Shown here in pieces: positions 1-5,693 of a stretch of 5,722 nt of DNA. Below the pieces are notes generated by a model. That model searched no databases. It was not told where the DNA came from and saw only the letters and a list, made by a program, of their open reading frames with translations. The DNA lies in contig WJOV01000032.1 in the NCBI GenBank assembly GCA_009618475.1, positions 1 through 5,722 on the forward strand. Reading direction: 5' to 3'. Source of the stretch: Methanosarcinales archaeon. Lineage in GTDB: Archaea > Halobacteriota > Syntropharchaeia > Alkanophagales > Methanospirareceae. How positions within the stretch are numbered: position 1 is the stretch's first letter; each line of letters starts with the position of its first letter. Position numbers and translations under genes: made by a program.

Positions 1-1
1 A

Positions 2-508
2 AGAGCAAGCTTAGGAGAAATCGAGGAATCCGTATCCTTGTTAAGGGATGAAGTGGAAGTGCTGGAAACGAACGTTGACAACGTTACCGGCGAAGTGCTG
101 GGCAATCTGATAGAAGTACTCATGGCGGAGGGTGCGAAGGACGTGGCTATCGTACCTGCGCAAATGAAGAAAGGCAGAACCGGACACATTATCAAGGTGA
201 TTACGGCACCGCAAGACGTCCCTCGAATGGCGTATCGAATAATGGAAGAAACTGGCTCGTTAGGCGTTCGCGTTATGCAGGTAAGGCATCGGTTCATTGC
301 GGATAGAGAACAGAGGAAGGTGAAGGTGAGAATAAAAGGTGTAGAAAGGGAGGTAGGCGTGAAGATGGGTAGGGATGCGAAAGGTAATTTGCTGAACGTA
401 GCTGCGGAATTTGAAGATGCGAAGAGTGTTGCGAAAGAGTTGAAAATACCGTTAAAAGAAGTGATAAAGCTCGTGGAGGAAAACGCAAGGAAAAAACTTT
501 CGAAATAA
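2..508 (+). CDS. larC: LarC-type nickel insertion protein (DUF111), C-terminal part, cut by window edge
   Basis: LarC (pyridinium-3,5-bisthiocarboxylic acid mononucleotide nickel chelatase) inserts Ni into the nickel-pincer nucleotide cofactor of lactate racemase-type enzymes in a CTP-dependent step in the cytoplasm. The frame is open from the left edge to a TAA at 506-508, giving about 168 residues, against about 400 for the full family, so only the C-terminal domain is present. A TTG at 38 is an internal codon rather than a convincing start: the upstream codons already read as family-like sequence (SLGEIEESVSLL). Family hallmarks are VLETNVDNVTGEVLG (codons about 62-106), the QMKKGRTG segment that matches QMKKxRPG, and ETGSLGVR. 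The tail is Lys/Glu-rich and helical. In the first motif the family's usual NxDD reads NVDN. Many archaea carry LarC without an obvious lactate racemase, so the client enzyme cannot be named here. Family assignment is secure; function is by homology. Confidence 0.9.
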   Translation, partial: RASLGEIEESVSLLRDEVEVLETNVDNVTGEVLGNLIEVLMAEGAKDVAIVPAQMKKGRTGHIIKVITAPQDVPRMAYRIMEETGSLGVRVMQVRHRFIADREQRKVKVRIKGVEREVGVKMGRDAKGNLLNVAAEFEDAKSVAKELKIPLKEVIKLVEENARKKLSK

Positions 509-528
509 CAAAGAACAGAAACCAAAGG

Positions 529-537
529 TATTTAAAA
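529..537 (+). promoter_or_regulatory. Archaeal TATA-like box for the small ORF / PIN-like / GT2 set
   Basis: TATTTAAAA is preceded by a purine-rich ACCAAAGG that could serve as a BRE. It lies in the AT-rich gap just after the larC stop. Archaeal transcription usually starts about 25 nt downstream of the box centre, here about 558-560. That would place the GGTG at 561-564 and the TTG at 571 in a very short leader. The assignment is by sequence resemblance only. Confidence 0.5.
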
Positions 538-570
538 AGGTGGAAGTTAAATTATTAATAGGTGGTGGCG

Positions 571-708
571 TTGGAAAAAGTAAGGGAAAAGGGAAAAAAA
601 GCTTTTAAATTTAAAAGCGCAAAAGTCCAAAGAATATGGGGGAGTGCCTTGAAGTATTTGCCAGAATTGCTGGAAGAGTTGAAAAGGGTTAAAAGCGATG
701 AAAAATAA
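571..708 (+). CDS. Small basic protein of unknown function (45 aa)
   Basis: This short ORF fills the gap between larC and the PIN-like gene. In-frame starts are GTG at 562 and 565 and TTG at 571; a TAG at 559-561 bars any longer version. TTG 571 is preferred because GGTG (561-564), an archaeal Shine-Dalgarno core, lies 6 nt upstream. The product starts MEKVREKGKKAFKFKSAK and has a central RIWGSALKYLPELLEELK that could form an amphipathic helix, then a charged tail ending in TAA. It is strongly basic in its first half. No family is recognised. The ORF overlaps the following gene by 11 nt, which suggests translational coupling, and a small gene overlapping a PIN-like gene recalls an antitoxin/toxin layout. 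No known antitoxin fold (AbrB, CopG/RHH) is visible. It may be a chance ORF in AT-rich DNA. Confidence 0.45.
   Translation: MEKVREKGKKAFKFKSAKVQRIWGSALKYLPELLEELKRVKSDEK
601..618. repeat. Perfect 18-bp palindrome
   Basis: GCTTTTAAATTTAAAAGC reads identically on both strands, with two 9-bp arms and no spacer; symmetry ends at the next base on each side. It lies within the small ORF, 80 nt upstream of the PIN-like ATG. The lack of a loop argues against a hairpin terminator and fits a binding site for a dimeric protein. Its core also contains TTTTAAA/TTTAAAA, which resembles an archaeal TATA box on either strand. Its role is unknown. Confidence 0.6.
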
Positions 709-1090
709 AAGAACGTTGTATGACGTGAAAGAAAAGTTAAAACAGTTATACATCAATTCTCCAAAAGAAAGAAATAAGGTATTGCAATCAGCGGAGGAGA
801 TTAAATCGTTATGCATCACAATCTCACACAATGCAGAAATATCATACCGAGCGTTTTTAAGATCCATAGCTAATCTTCCACCGTATAAAAACGGGGATAG
901 ACAGATTTATGAATCAGTCTTAGATTTTACGAAGGATAAGAGAGAACATGATCTAATAATCTTTTATACATCCGATAAAGACGATTTTGACCATAAAGAG
1001 ATACGTGATGAACTAGAAGAACGTGGTATTGAAGTTTATTTCGATTCTGGCAATGTTGTCCAGCGAATTATGGATATGATAAGATCATAG
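698..1090 (+). CDS. PIN-like domain protein, probably missing its N-terminal strand
   Basis: The protein has 130 residues. The C-terminal half fits the second half of a PIN-like (DUF4935-type) ribonuclease domain: LPPYKNGDRQIYESVLDF (about 60-77) supplies acidic residues D67 and E72, followed by the hydrophobic strand LIIFYTSDKDDF (86-97) with D93, D95 and D96, then EIRDELEERGIEVYF. PIN enzymes normally begin with a strand ending in a metal-binding Asp (a DTNxL-like motif) and carry a second acidic residue about 40 residues on. Neither is visible; the protein starts directly with a charged helical stretch. An in-frame TGA at 680-682 rules out extension past the ATG. It has only a weak Shine-Dalgarno but overlaps the upstream small ORF by 11 nt, suggesting coupling. 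It is either a truncated remnant, probably inactive as a nuclease, or a variant that lost catalysis. The PIN call rests on pattern recognition, not on alignment. Confidence 0.6.
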   Translation: MKNKRTLYDVKEKLKQLYINSPKERNKVLQSAEEIKSLCITISHNAEISYRAFLRSIANLPPYKNGDRQIYESVLDFTKDKREHDLIIFYTSDKDDFDHKEIRDELEERGIEVYFDSGNVVQRIMDMIRS

Positions 1091-1117
1091 GATTTAGAGA
1101 GCCTTGAGGATGATATC

Positions 1118-1828
1118 ATGAAAAACAGGAAAATAGAACTCTCTATTGTGCTCCCTGCACATAACGAAGCTAAAAGGATAGAGGACGCCGTGAATCAGAC
1201 AAAGAAAGCTTTAGCGGAATTTATTTCATCCTACGAGATAATCATTGCAGAAGACGGAAGCACAGACGGCACGGCAGAAATAGCAGGCAGAATAGCCGCT
1301 AAAAATTCTTTCGTTACGCACATACACAGCGAAGCTCGATTAGGCAGAGGAAAAGCACTTAATCACGCTTTTAAACTCGCGAAGGGCGAAATATTGGCTT
1401 ATCTCGACGTTGACCTCTCCACGGATATGATGCACTTGAAGCCGTTGATAGAAGCGATAAAAGAGAATAAATACGAGTTCGCAACCGGGTCGAGGATGCT
1501 AAAAGAGAGCGAAGTGAAGAGGTCTTTTAAACGTGCTGCGATGAGCAGGGTTTTCAATTTCCTCGTGCGATACATTCTGAAGTCCGAGATAAGGGACCAC
1601 CAATGCGGGTTCAAGTCATTCCGAAGAGATGCCTTATTACGTATCATGAACGAAATAAAGGATGAGCATTGGTTCTGGGACACAGAAATGCTTGTGCGAG
1701 CACAAAGAAAGGGCTATAAAATAAAAGAAATCCCGGTGAGATGGGAGGATAAAGGAGTGGCAGGGACAAAAGTGAAATCGTTCAGTGACGGACTCACGAT
1801 GTTCTGTAAGATAATAAAATTTCGGTAA
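1118..1828 (+). CDS. GT2 glycosyltransferase, dolichyl-phosphate sugar synthase-like
   Basis: This is a 236-aa family 2 glycosyltransferase resembling ALG5/DPM1-type enzymes, which transfer a sugar from a nucleotide sugar to a polyprenyl or dolichyl phosphate at the cytoplasmic membrane face. Visible GT-A motifs in order are SIVLPAHNEAKRI (9-21), AEDGSTDGT (44-52, nucleotide binding), RLGRGKALNHAF (74-85, lipid-phosphate-sugar synthase type), YLDVDLSTD (95-103, with the metal-binding D97/D99 pair), GSRM (124-127), DHQCGFKSFRRDAL (160-172), HWFWDTEM (184-191) and EIPVRWED (204-211). It ends after the GT-A domain, with no C-terminal membrane helices, so it is soluble or peripheral. The ATG at 1118 has a good Shine-Dalgarno (GAGGATGAT, 1106-1114); the earlier ATG at 1110 stops after three codons. 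It lies 27 nt after the PIN-like gene with no separate promoter seen, so it may be cotranscribed. A role in protein N-glycosylation or surface glycolipids is likely; the sugar and acceptor are not determinable. Confidence 0.9.
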   Translation: MKNRKIELSIVLPAHNEAKRIEDAVNQTKKALAEFISSYEIIIAEDGSTDGTAEIAGRIAAKNSFVTHIHSEARLGRGKALNHAFKLAKGEILAYLDVDLSTDMMHLKPLIEAIKENKYEFATGSRMLKESEVKRSFKRAAMSRVFNFLVRYILKSEIRDHQCGFKSFRRDALLRIMNEIKDEHWFWDTEMLVRAQRKGYKIKEIPVRWEDKGVAGTKVKSFSDGLTMFCKIIKFR

Positions 1829-1859
1829 TTGTATAGCGGAGCGAAAATCACGGGATTAT

Positions 1860-2897
1860 CTAATTAGTTCTTTTGGTATAGCTTTTCTTTCCAAGAAAAG
1901 GTTTCACATCGTATTCATCATATATACTCCCCACAATTACCTCCAAAAGGTCCTCTAAGCTAACTAATCCCTTTGTTCTACCCGCCGCATCCACTACAAT
2001 GGCGATATGGAACTTACCACGCTGGAATTCCTCAAGAAGGTCATCCACCCTTTTTATTTCCGGCACAAAATGCGCGGTTTTCATCACGCCTTTTAGCGAA
2101 ACGTCACCTTCATTCGCAATCGCTTTTATTAGCAAATCCTTCGCGTATAAGATGCCCACGATATTATCCTTTGTGCTTTTAAAAACGGGAATTCTTGAGT
2201 ATCCACTTCTTTTTATCAATTCCACGGCAGAATCCACGGTTTGATTGACTTCCAGACAAACTATCTCCTCCTTTGGTCTCATTACACTCGTCACCACGAT
2301 TTCGTCAAGTTTTAGCACACCCATCATCATCTCCTTTTCGTCCTCTTCAATTGCTCCTTCCTCCTCTCCTATGTCCAATATCGTCTCCACCTCCTCTTCT
2401 GTCATTAACCGCTTCCGATGCAGTTTCATGCCTAAAAGCTTCTCAAAAGCGGCTGTAACCAGAGAAGTAACTTTTATAAACGGCTGGAAAACGAAAGCCA
2501 TGATTTTCATGGGCTTTGAAACCATAATGGCAATTCTTTCCGCATGATGAACTGCAATTGTCTTGGGCATGATTTCCGCAAACGTGAGGATTAAAAGGGT
2601 CATCACCCCCGTGGCGATGGCAACGCCGTAACTATGAAAGAAGTCTATTGCGATAGAGGTAGCTATTGCCGCTGCTGCGATGTTCACTATATTATTTCCG
2701 ATAAGCACGGTAGTGAGCATAGCTTCTGGCTCGCGGACCAGTTTATCAACTGTTTCTGCACCTTTCACGCCTCGCTTCAACAAAGCTCTCGCTCTTATCT
2801 TACCTATTCCAACCAGAGCGGTCTCGGAGCCTGAGAAGAATCCGGATAAAAGTAACAGCACAAATAGGAGTAAAAGTTTTGCAATGAGCCAAGACAC
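1860..2897 (-). CDS. CNNM/CorC-type membrane protein (DUF21 plus two CBS domains)
   Basis: This 345-aa membrane protein belongs to the CNNM/CorC (often 'hemolysin C-like') family, linked to Mg2+ or other divalent-cation transport. The N-terminal DUF21 module has about four hydrophobic segments (about 4-27, 60-86, 91-117 and 127-150) with the family motifs GFFSGSETAL (19-28), LIGNNIVNIAAAA (65-77) and FAEIMPKTIA (106-115). An acidic linker (TEEEVETILDIGEEEGAIEEDEKEMM) leads into a CBS pair: CBS1 at about 200-257 (VMRPKEEIVCL, GYSRIPVF, IVGILYAKDLL) and CBS2 at about 270-325 (HFVPEIKRVDDLLEEF, HIAIVVD, GLVSLEDLLEVIVG). It ends soon after GSIYDEYD with a short basic tail, so the C-terminal CorC_HlyC domain of many bacterial members is absent. 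The start is GTG at 2897-2895, placed directly before the first membrane helix. It lies 39 nt behind the phosphohexomutase on the same strand, with its own TATA-like box. It may be named as a hemolysin, but nothing here suggests a toxin. Confidence 0.92.
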   Translation of the reverse strand: MSWLIAKLLLLFVLLLLSGFFSGSETALVGIGKIRARALLKRGVKGAETVDKLVREPEAMLTTVLIGNNIVNIAAAAIATSIAIDFFHSYGVAIATGVMTLLILTFAEIMPKTIAVHHAERIAIMVSKPMKIMAFVFQPFIKVTSLVTAAFEKLLGMKLHRKRLMTEEEVETILDIGEEEGAIEEDEKEMMMGVLKLDEIVVTSVMRPKEEIVCLEVNQTVDSAVELIKRSGYSRIPVFKSTKDNIVGILYAKDLLIKAIANEGDVSLKGVMKTAHFVPEIKRVDDLLEEFQRGKFHIAIVVDAAGRTKGLVSLEDLLEVIVGSIYDEYDVKPFLGKKSYTKRTN

Positions 2898-2923
2898 CTT
2901 TTTTCTTCTTCCCCCAATTATAA

Positions 2924-2932
2924 GTATATATC
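2924..2932 (-). promoter_or_regulatory. TATA-like box upstream of the CNNM/CorC-type gene
   Basis: On the minus strand GATATATAC sits in the 39-nt gap after the phosphohexomutase stop, centred about 31 nt before the GTG start. With the usual spacing of about 25 nt, transcription would start about 5 nt before the GTG, giving an almost leaderless mRNA. This agrees with the lack of a well-placed Shine-Dalgarno, although GGGGGAAG lies further upstream. The short AT-rich gap makes a chance match possible. Confidence 0.4.
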
Positions 2933-2936
2933 ATGT

Positions 2937-4598
2937 CTATTTAAAAAGCTTTGTCCTTTGCACTATTTTTCTTACATACTCGTCTGCATTCAAGTCCACG
3001 GTTTCAAATTCCATGAATTTTTTTATCACCCGTTCTTCAATCGCTCTAAGTCCTTCCTCGGTCCTCGCCTCCATCCGGAGGATTATCACCGGTGAAGTGT
3101 TCGAGCGGCGCACAAGCGCCCAGCCGTTCTCCTCCACAAACTCTATCTTCACTCCGTCTATATCTTTTCCACTTTCATCAGTTCTTCTTCTGTATTTTTC
3201 AGGCTCTTTTGCCGCAAGCTCCCGGTAATAGTTCTCCACAACGTCGGAAACCCGCTCCTTCTCCTCATCGCTTACCACAGGAATCCTTATCTCCGGCGTG
3301 TTCTCGTATCTTTTCAAAAAGTCCTCAAGCATTTCATCAACTGCATTCAGACCTTTTTTGAAACGCAATTCCTCGGCTGTAAGCAGTAAAAGCTCAGAAA
3401 ATGCGAATACCGCATCGTCTGCACGATTATTCTTTTCAAAATACACGTGTCCCGACATCTCGCCGCCGGCAACCGCACCAACTTCATCCATCTTCGCCTT
3501 TATAAATGAGAAACCCGTCTTCCACTCCACTGGCACACCGCCATTCTCCTTGATTATCTCCCGTATAGCATCCGAGCATTTCGTATCGTAAACGATTTTT
3601 GCATGCGGATGCCCTTTTAAAACGTGTTTGCAGAGCAGTGCGAGGATTTGTTCGCCGATTATCATCCTTCCACCTGGCGATACTGCGCCTGCACGGTCGC
3701 CGTCACAGTCGGAGGACAGTCCGATGTGTGCATTCTTACGAACCACTTCTGAATGCAAATCTTTCAAGAACCCCGGTATCGTCGGGTCGGGCAGGTGATG
3801 CGGGAAATTGCCATCTGGCTCGCAGTAAAGCTCGAATACTTCTGCACCTAAATCGCGGAATATCGGCGGTGCAATTATTCCCGTAGTTCCGTTTCCAGCG
3901 TCATAGACGATTTTTAAGCCGCGTAGCGGTTTCCTTTCACCCTCTGGTAGCTTCTCAATCTCCTGCATCGCAGTGGAAATTGCTACCTTTAATGAACTCT
4001 TTCCCGAAAGGGCTTGTAACGCCAGTTCTTCCCATCTGTCTCGCAGGACAACGTTCGCGGCTATCATAAAATGATAATCCTTCAGAACGTCCACTTCTTC
4101 TATCTCGCCTTTTACCGTGCTTTGCAGTGTTTTAAACGTAAACGAATCTTCGAGCTTCTTTGCGGTTTGGAACATCTCGCTTATGTGATTCTCCTTGGCG
4201 CTCTCAGAACCAATACAGGGCTTGAAGCCGTTCCACTCCTTGTCGAGGTGGCTGCCCGTGACTTCAACACCGCCATCGGCGTTGAATAGCCAGGTGGCAA
4301 AATACATCATGGGTGTGGAACTTACTTTTTCCGCAGGTGCAATGTCTATCACATGGACTCCTTTGCTCAAGAGAGCATCGGCAAAGGTGGTTTTTATTCG
4401 CAGCGAGCTGTTCCTGACGTCCTTGCCAACGACCACCGTTAGCTCTTGCGGTTCTTTGCCACGGTGCTTCCGCAGCAGTTCTACGTATGCCAAAGCGGTT
4501 AACATGCAAAAGTCGTCACTGAGCTGGAAGTTCGGATGACTCTCGTCTGCAATGCCTCTTATGTCATTCGCACGATATGTGGTTTTGTCTAATATCAT
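2937..4598 (-). CDS. Phosphohexomutase (phosphomannomutase/phosphoglucomutase family), long variant
   Basis: This alpha-D-phosphohexomutase interconverts hexose 1- and 6-phosphates through a phosphoserine, feeding nucleotide-sugar synthesis. The four family elements appear in order (numbered from the ATG at 4598): ANDIRGI near the N-terminus; the catalytic loop EVTGSHLDKEWNGFK (112-126) with Ser116; the metal loop SSDCDGDR (295-302) with D297, D299 and D301; the sugar loop GGEMSGHVYF (378-387); and the phosphate loop RRSNTSP (497-503). The N-terminal VVVGKDVRNSS motif is also present. At 553 aa it is longer than the usual 450 or so; about 100 residues separate the catalytic loop from LKIVYDAGNG, where about 45 is normal. 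The catalytic loop lacks the common SHNP. An in-frame ATG lies 15 nt earlier at 4613, but GGAG at 4611-4608 is 9 nt before the 4598 ATG, which favours the shorter form. It lies behind the tail-anchored gene and ahead of the CNNM gene. Its substrate (mannose, glucose or glucosamine phosphate) is undetermined. Confidence 0.9.
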   Translation of the reverse strand: MILDKTTYRANDIRGIADESHPNFQLSDDFCMLTALAYVELLRKHRGKEPQELTVVVGKDVRNSSLRIKTTFADALLSKGVHVIDIAPAEKVSSTPMMYFATWLFNADGGVEVTGSHLDKEWNGFKPCIGSESAKENHISEMFQTAKKLEDSFTFKTLQSTVKGEIEEVDVLKDYHFMIAANVVLRDRWEELALQALSGKSSLKVAISTAMQEIEKLPEGERKPLRGLKIVYDAGNGTTGIIAPPIFRDLGAEVFELYCEPDGNFPHHLPDPTIPGFLKDLHSEVVRKNAHIGLSSDCDGDRAGAVSPGGRMIIGEQILALLCKHVLKGHPHAKIVYDTKCSDAIREIIKENGGVPVEWKTGFSFIKAKMDEVGAVAGGEMSGHVYFEKNNRADDAVFAFSELLLLTAEELRFKKGLNAVDEMLEDFLKRYENTPEIRIPVVSDEEKERVSDVVENYYRELAAKEPEKYRRRTDESGKDIDGVKIEFVEENGWALVRRSNTSPVIILRMEARTEEGLRAIEERVIKKFMEFETVDLNADEYVRKIVQRTKLFK

Positions 4599-4607
4599 TT
4601 TTTGACG

Positions 4608-4611
4608 CTCC
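4608..4611 (-). promoter_or_regulatory. Shine-Dalgarno site deciding the phosphohexomutase start
   Basis: GGAG on the minus strand overlaps the upstream in-frame ATG (4613-4611) and ends 9 nt before the second ATG (4598-4596). The upstream ATG has no purine-rich site in front of it. This favours initiation at 4598. Confidence 0.5.
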
Positions 4612-4630
4612 ATCTATAAACTGTTAAAGC

Positions 4631-4640
4631 TTTCTATAAC
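4631..4640 (-). promoter_or_regulatory. Possible TATA-like box before the phosphohexomutase gene
   Basis: On the minus strand GTTATAGAAA overlaps the stop codon of the upstream tail-anchored gene. A start about 25 nt downstream would fall near 4611-4613, giving a leader of about 15 nt that carries the GGAG. The match is weak, and readthrough from the upstream gene is equally possible. Confidence 0.25.
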
Positions 4641-5098
4641 AGCCACCTCAATAGTTGGACTGCACCCACTACTACTAAAACAACTGTGAGTGCAATCAAA
4701 GCTATAGTGTATCTGTTTAGTTTCTCTTGTGATTCTCTAAGTCGTTCTGTTGATTGAATTAGTTCCTTTTGGGACTTGTAGAGAGCATATGATATTTCTG
4801 CATTAGCCTTTGTAATGTCTGCAATATGCAGGGCTTCTGGCGTTCCTGGAACCCCGTATATCCCTTTAAACTTCCTTTGCCGCATCTCTTGAACTATTCT
4901 TCCTATTCTCTCTGACTCCTTCTCATCGTCTATCTCTCTTAGCTCCTCCTCTATTATTTTTCTCTCTTTTGCATATTTTTCTTCGATTTCTGGATGTTCT
5001 CTTCTTAACTTTGCATACTCCGCCTCAGTAAATTCCGTTTTTCCAGTAATTTCCTTATATTTTGGATCTATTATTGTTCCCATTTTTATTTCAACCAC
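4634..5098 (-). CDS. Charged coiled-coil protein with C-terminal membrane anchor, unknown function
   Basis: This 154-aa protein matches no family I recognise. Residues about 22-75 are very rich in Glu, Lys and Arg (for example EIEEKYAKERKIIEEELREIDDEK) and look like a long helix or coiled coil. A short non-helical patch follows (GIYGVPGTPEALHI, 79-92). A second helical stretch at about 95-130 (SQKELIQSTERLRESQEKL) runs into one hydrophobic segment at about 131-152, ending RWLL. There is no signal peptide, so it is probably tail-anchored with its bulk in the cytoplasm. The GTG start at 5098-5096 overlaps the methyltransferase stop by 8 nt. An alternative ATG at 5083 (GGTGG at 5099-5095, 11 nt upstream) would remove five residues. 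The overlap implies coupled translation with the methyltransferase, but the functional link is unknown. Confidence 0.7.
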   Translation of the reverse strand: MVEIKMGTIIDPKYKEITGKTEFTEAEYAKLRREHPEIEEKYAKERKIIEEELREIDDEKESERIGRIVQEMRQRKFKGIYGVPGTPEALHIADITKANAEISYALYKSQKELIQSTERLRESQEKLNRYTIALIALTVVLVVVGAVQLLRWLL

Positions 5099-5693
5099 CC
5101 TTATCTAACCCCACCAACAAACACTCCTCAGAATTGTTATTACTGAGCACATACTTGTAACTCCCATATCTTGCTTCTCTCACTATCGGCTTGTACTTCT
5201 TTAAAATTCTTGTCAAGTCCGTAATAGAAGGTATGCCATCTGACCTATACGAAATCACAATAGCAGCATTTTGAAACTTTTTAAACAGTTTGTTAAACGC
5301 CGTGTGTATTTTATTTTTATCACACCAAACTGGTTTACTATGCTTTATCCTCCTGTGTTTGCTCCGGTAGTCAATCATATCCTTCCATTTCTGATAATTC
5401 ACAATGCCCTCAAGGAAATGATAAAATTCCAGGTAATCCACGCCAACGCCCTCTTTCGATATGTACGGTGTGTCAATATAAACGAGGTCGAAGTCACCTT
5501 CAATATCAAAAACATCAAGATTTAACGCTTCGTTTTCCTTTCCGTTAGAAAAAATGCACCCATTCGCTTCGTTTACAAAGTTCAAGAAATGCTCTTCAAA
5601 TGGCGTATCCCACGTCGCTTTATTGCCAAAGCTTCGTTTTACATCAGAAGTCCGCATGTAAAGGTTTTTGCGATGAAAAAGGCTGTCCAACAA
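5091..5693 (-). CDS. D12-class adenine-specific DNA methyltransferase, N-terminally incomplete
   Basis: This resembles the C-terminal two thirds of a D12-class (Dam-like) N6-adenine DNA methyltransferase, which transfers methyl from SAM to adenine in a target sequence. Motif IV is DLVYIDTPYISKEGVGVDYL (69-88), with DTPY where DPPY is commonest. It is followed by FYHFLEGIVNYQKW, then a target-recognition and conserved C-terminal part including IDYRSKHRRIK, WCDKNKIHTAFNKLFKKF and IVISYRSDGIPS (145-156). The SAM-binding motif I (FxGxG) and N-terminal region, expected about 100 or more residues upstream, are absent. The frame is closed by TAA at 5696-5694, immediately before the first possible start, TTG at 5693; an ATG at 5657 is another option. 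Only 29 nt remain to the window edge, so a frameshift in a longer gene cannot be told from true truncation. Alone, this fragment should not bind SAM normally. It overlaps the tail-anchored gene by 8 nt. No restriction endonuclease is in view. Confidence 0.75.
   Translation of the reverse strand: MLDSLFHRKNLYMRTSDVKRSFGNKATWDTPFEEHFLNFVNEANGCIFSNGKENEALNLDVFDIEGDFDLVYIDTPYISKEGVGVDYLEFYHFLEGIVNYQKWKDMIDYRSKHRRIKHSKPVWCDKNKIHTAFNKLFKKFQNAAIVISYRSDGIPSITDLTRILKKYKPIVREARYGSYKYVLSNNNSEECLLVGLDKGG

Noticed and set aside
601..618. Palindrome read as a transcription terminator
   Set aside because: It has no loop, is dominated by A-T pairs and has no following T-run, so it would not form a stable RNA hairpin.
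547..867. Minus-strand 106-aa ORF rich in Phe, Leu and Ser
   Set aside because: It is the complement of Lys/Glu-rich coding sequence; its apparent hydrophobicity comes from reversed AAA/GAA codons.
1973..2834. Several plus-strand ORFs opposite the CNNM-type gene, some Ser/Thr-rich
   Set aside because: They are antisense shadows of a well-supported DUF21-CBS coding sequence, with low-complexity translations and no recognisable motif.
3092..4539. Plus-strand and minus-strand ORFs of up to 114 aa within the phosphohexomutase region
   Set aside because: They lie in other frames of a gene whose four family motifs are all present in one frame, and none shows a domain or a ribosome binding site.
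5271..5525. Plus-strand 84-aa ORF opposite the methyltransferase
   Set aside because: It is antisense to the conserved D12 motifs and has no family features or start signals.
4634..5693. Complete restriction-modification system
   Set aside because: No endonuclease or specificity subunit is visible, the methyltransferase lacks its SAM-binding N-terminus, and its partner does not resemble a nuclease.
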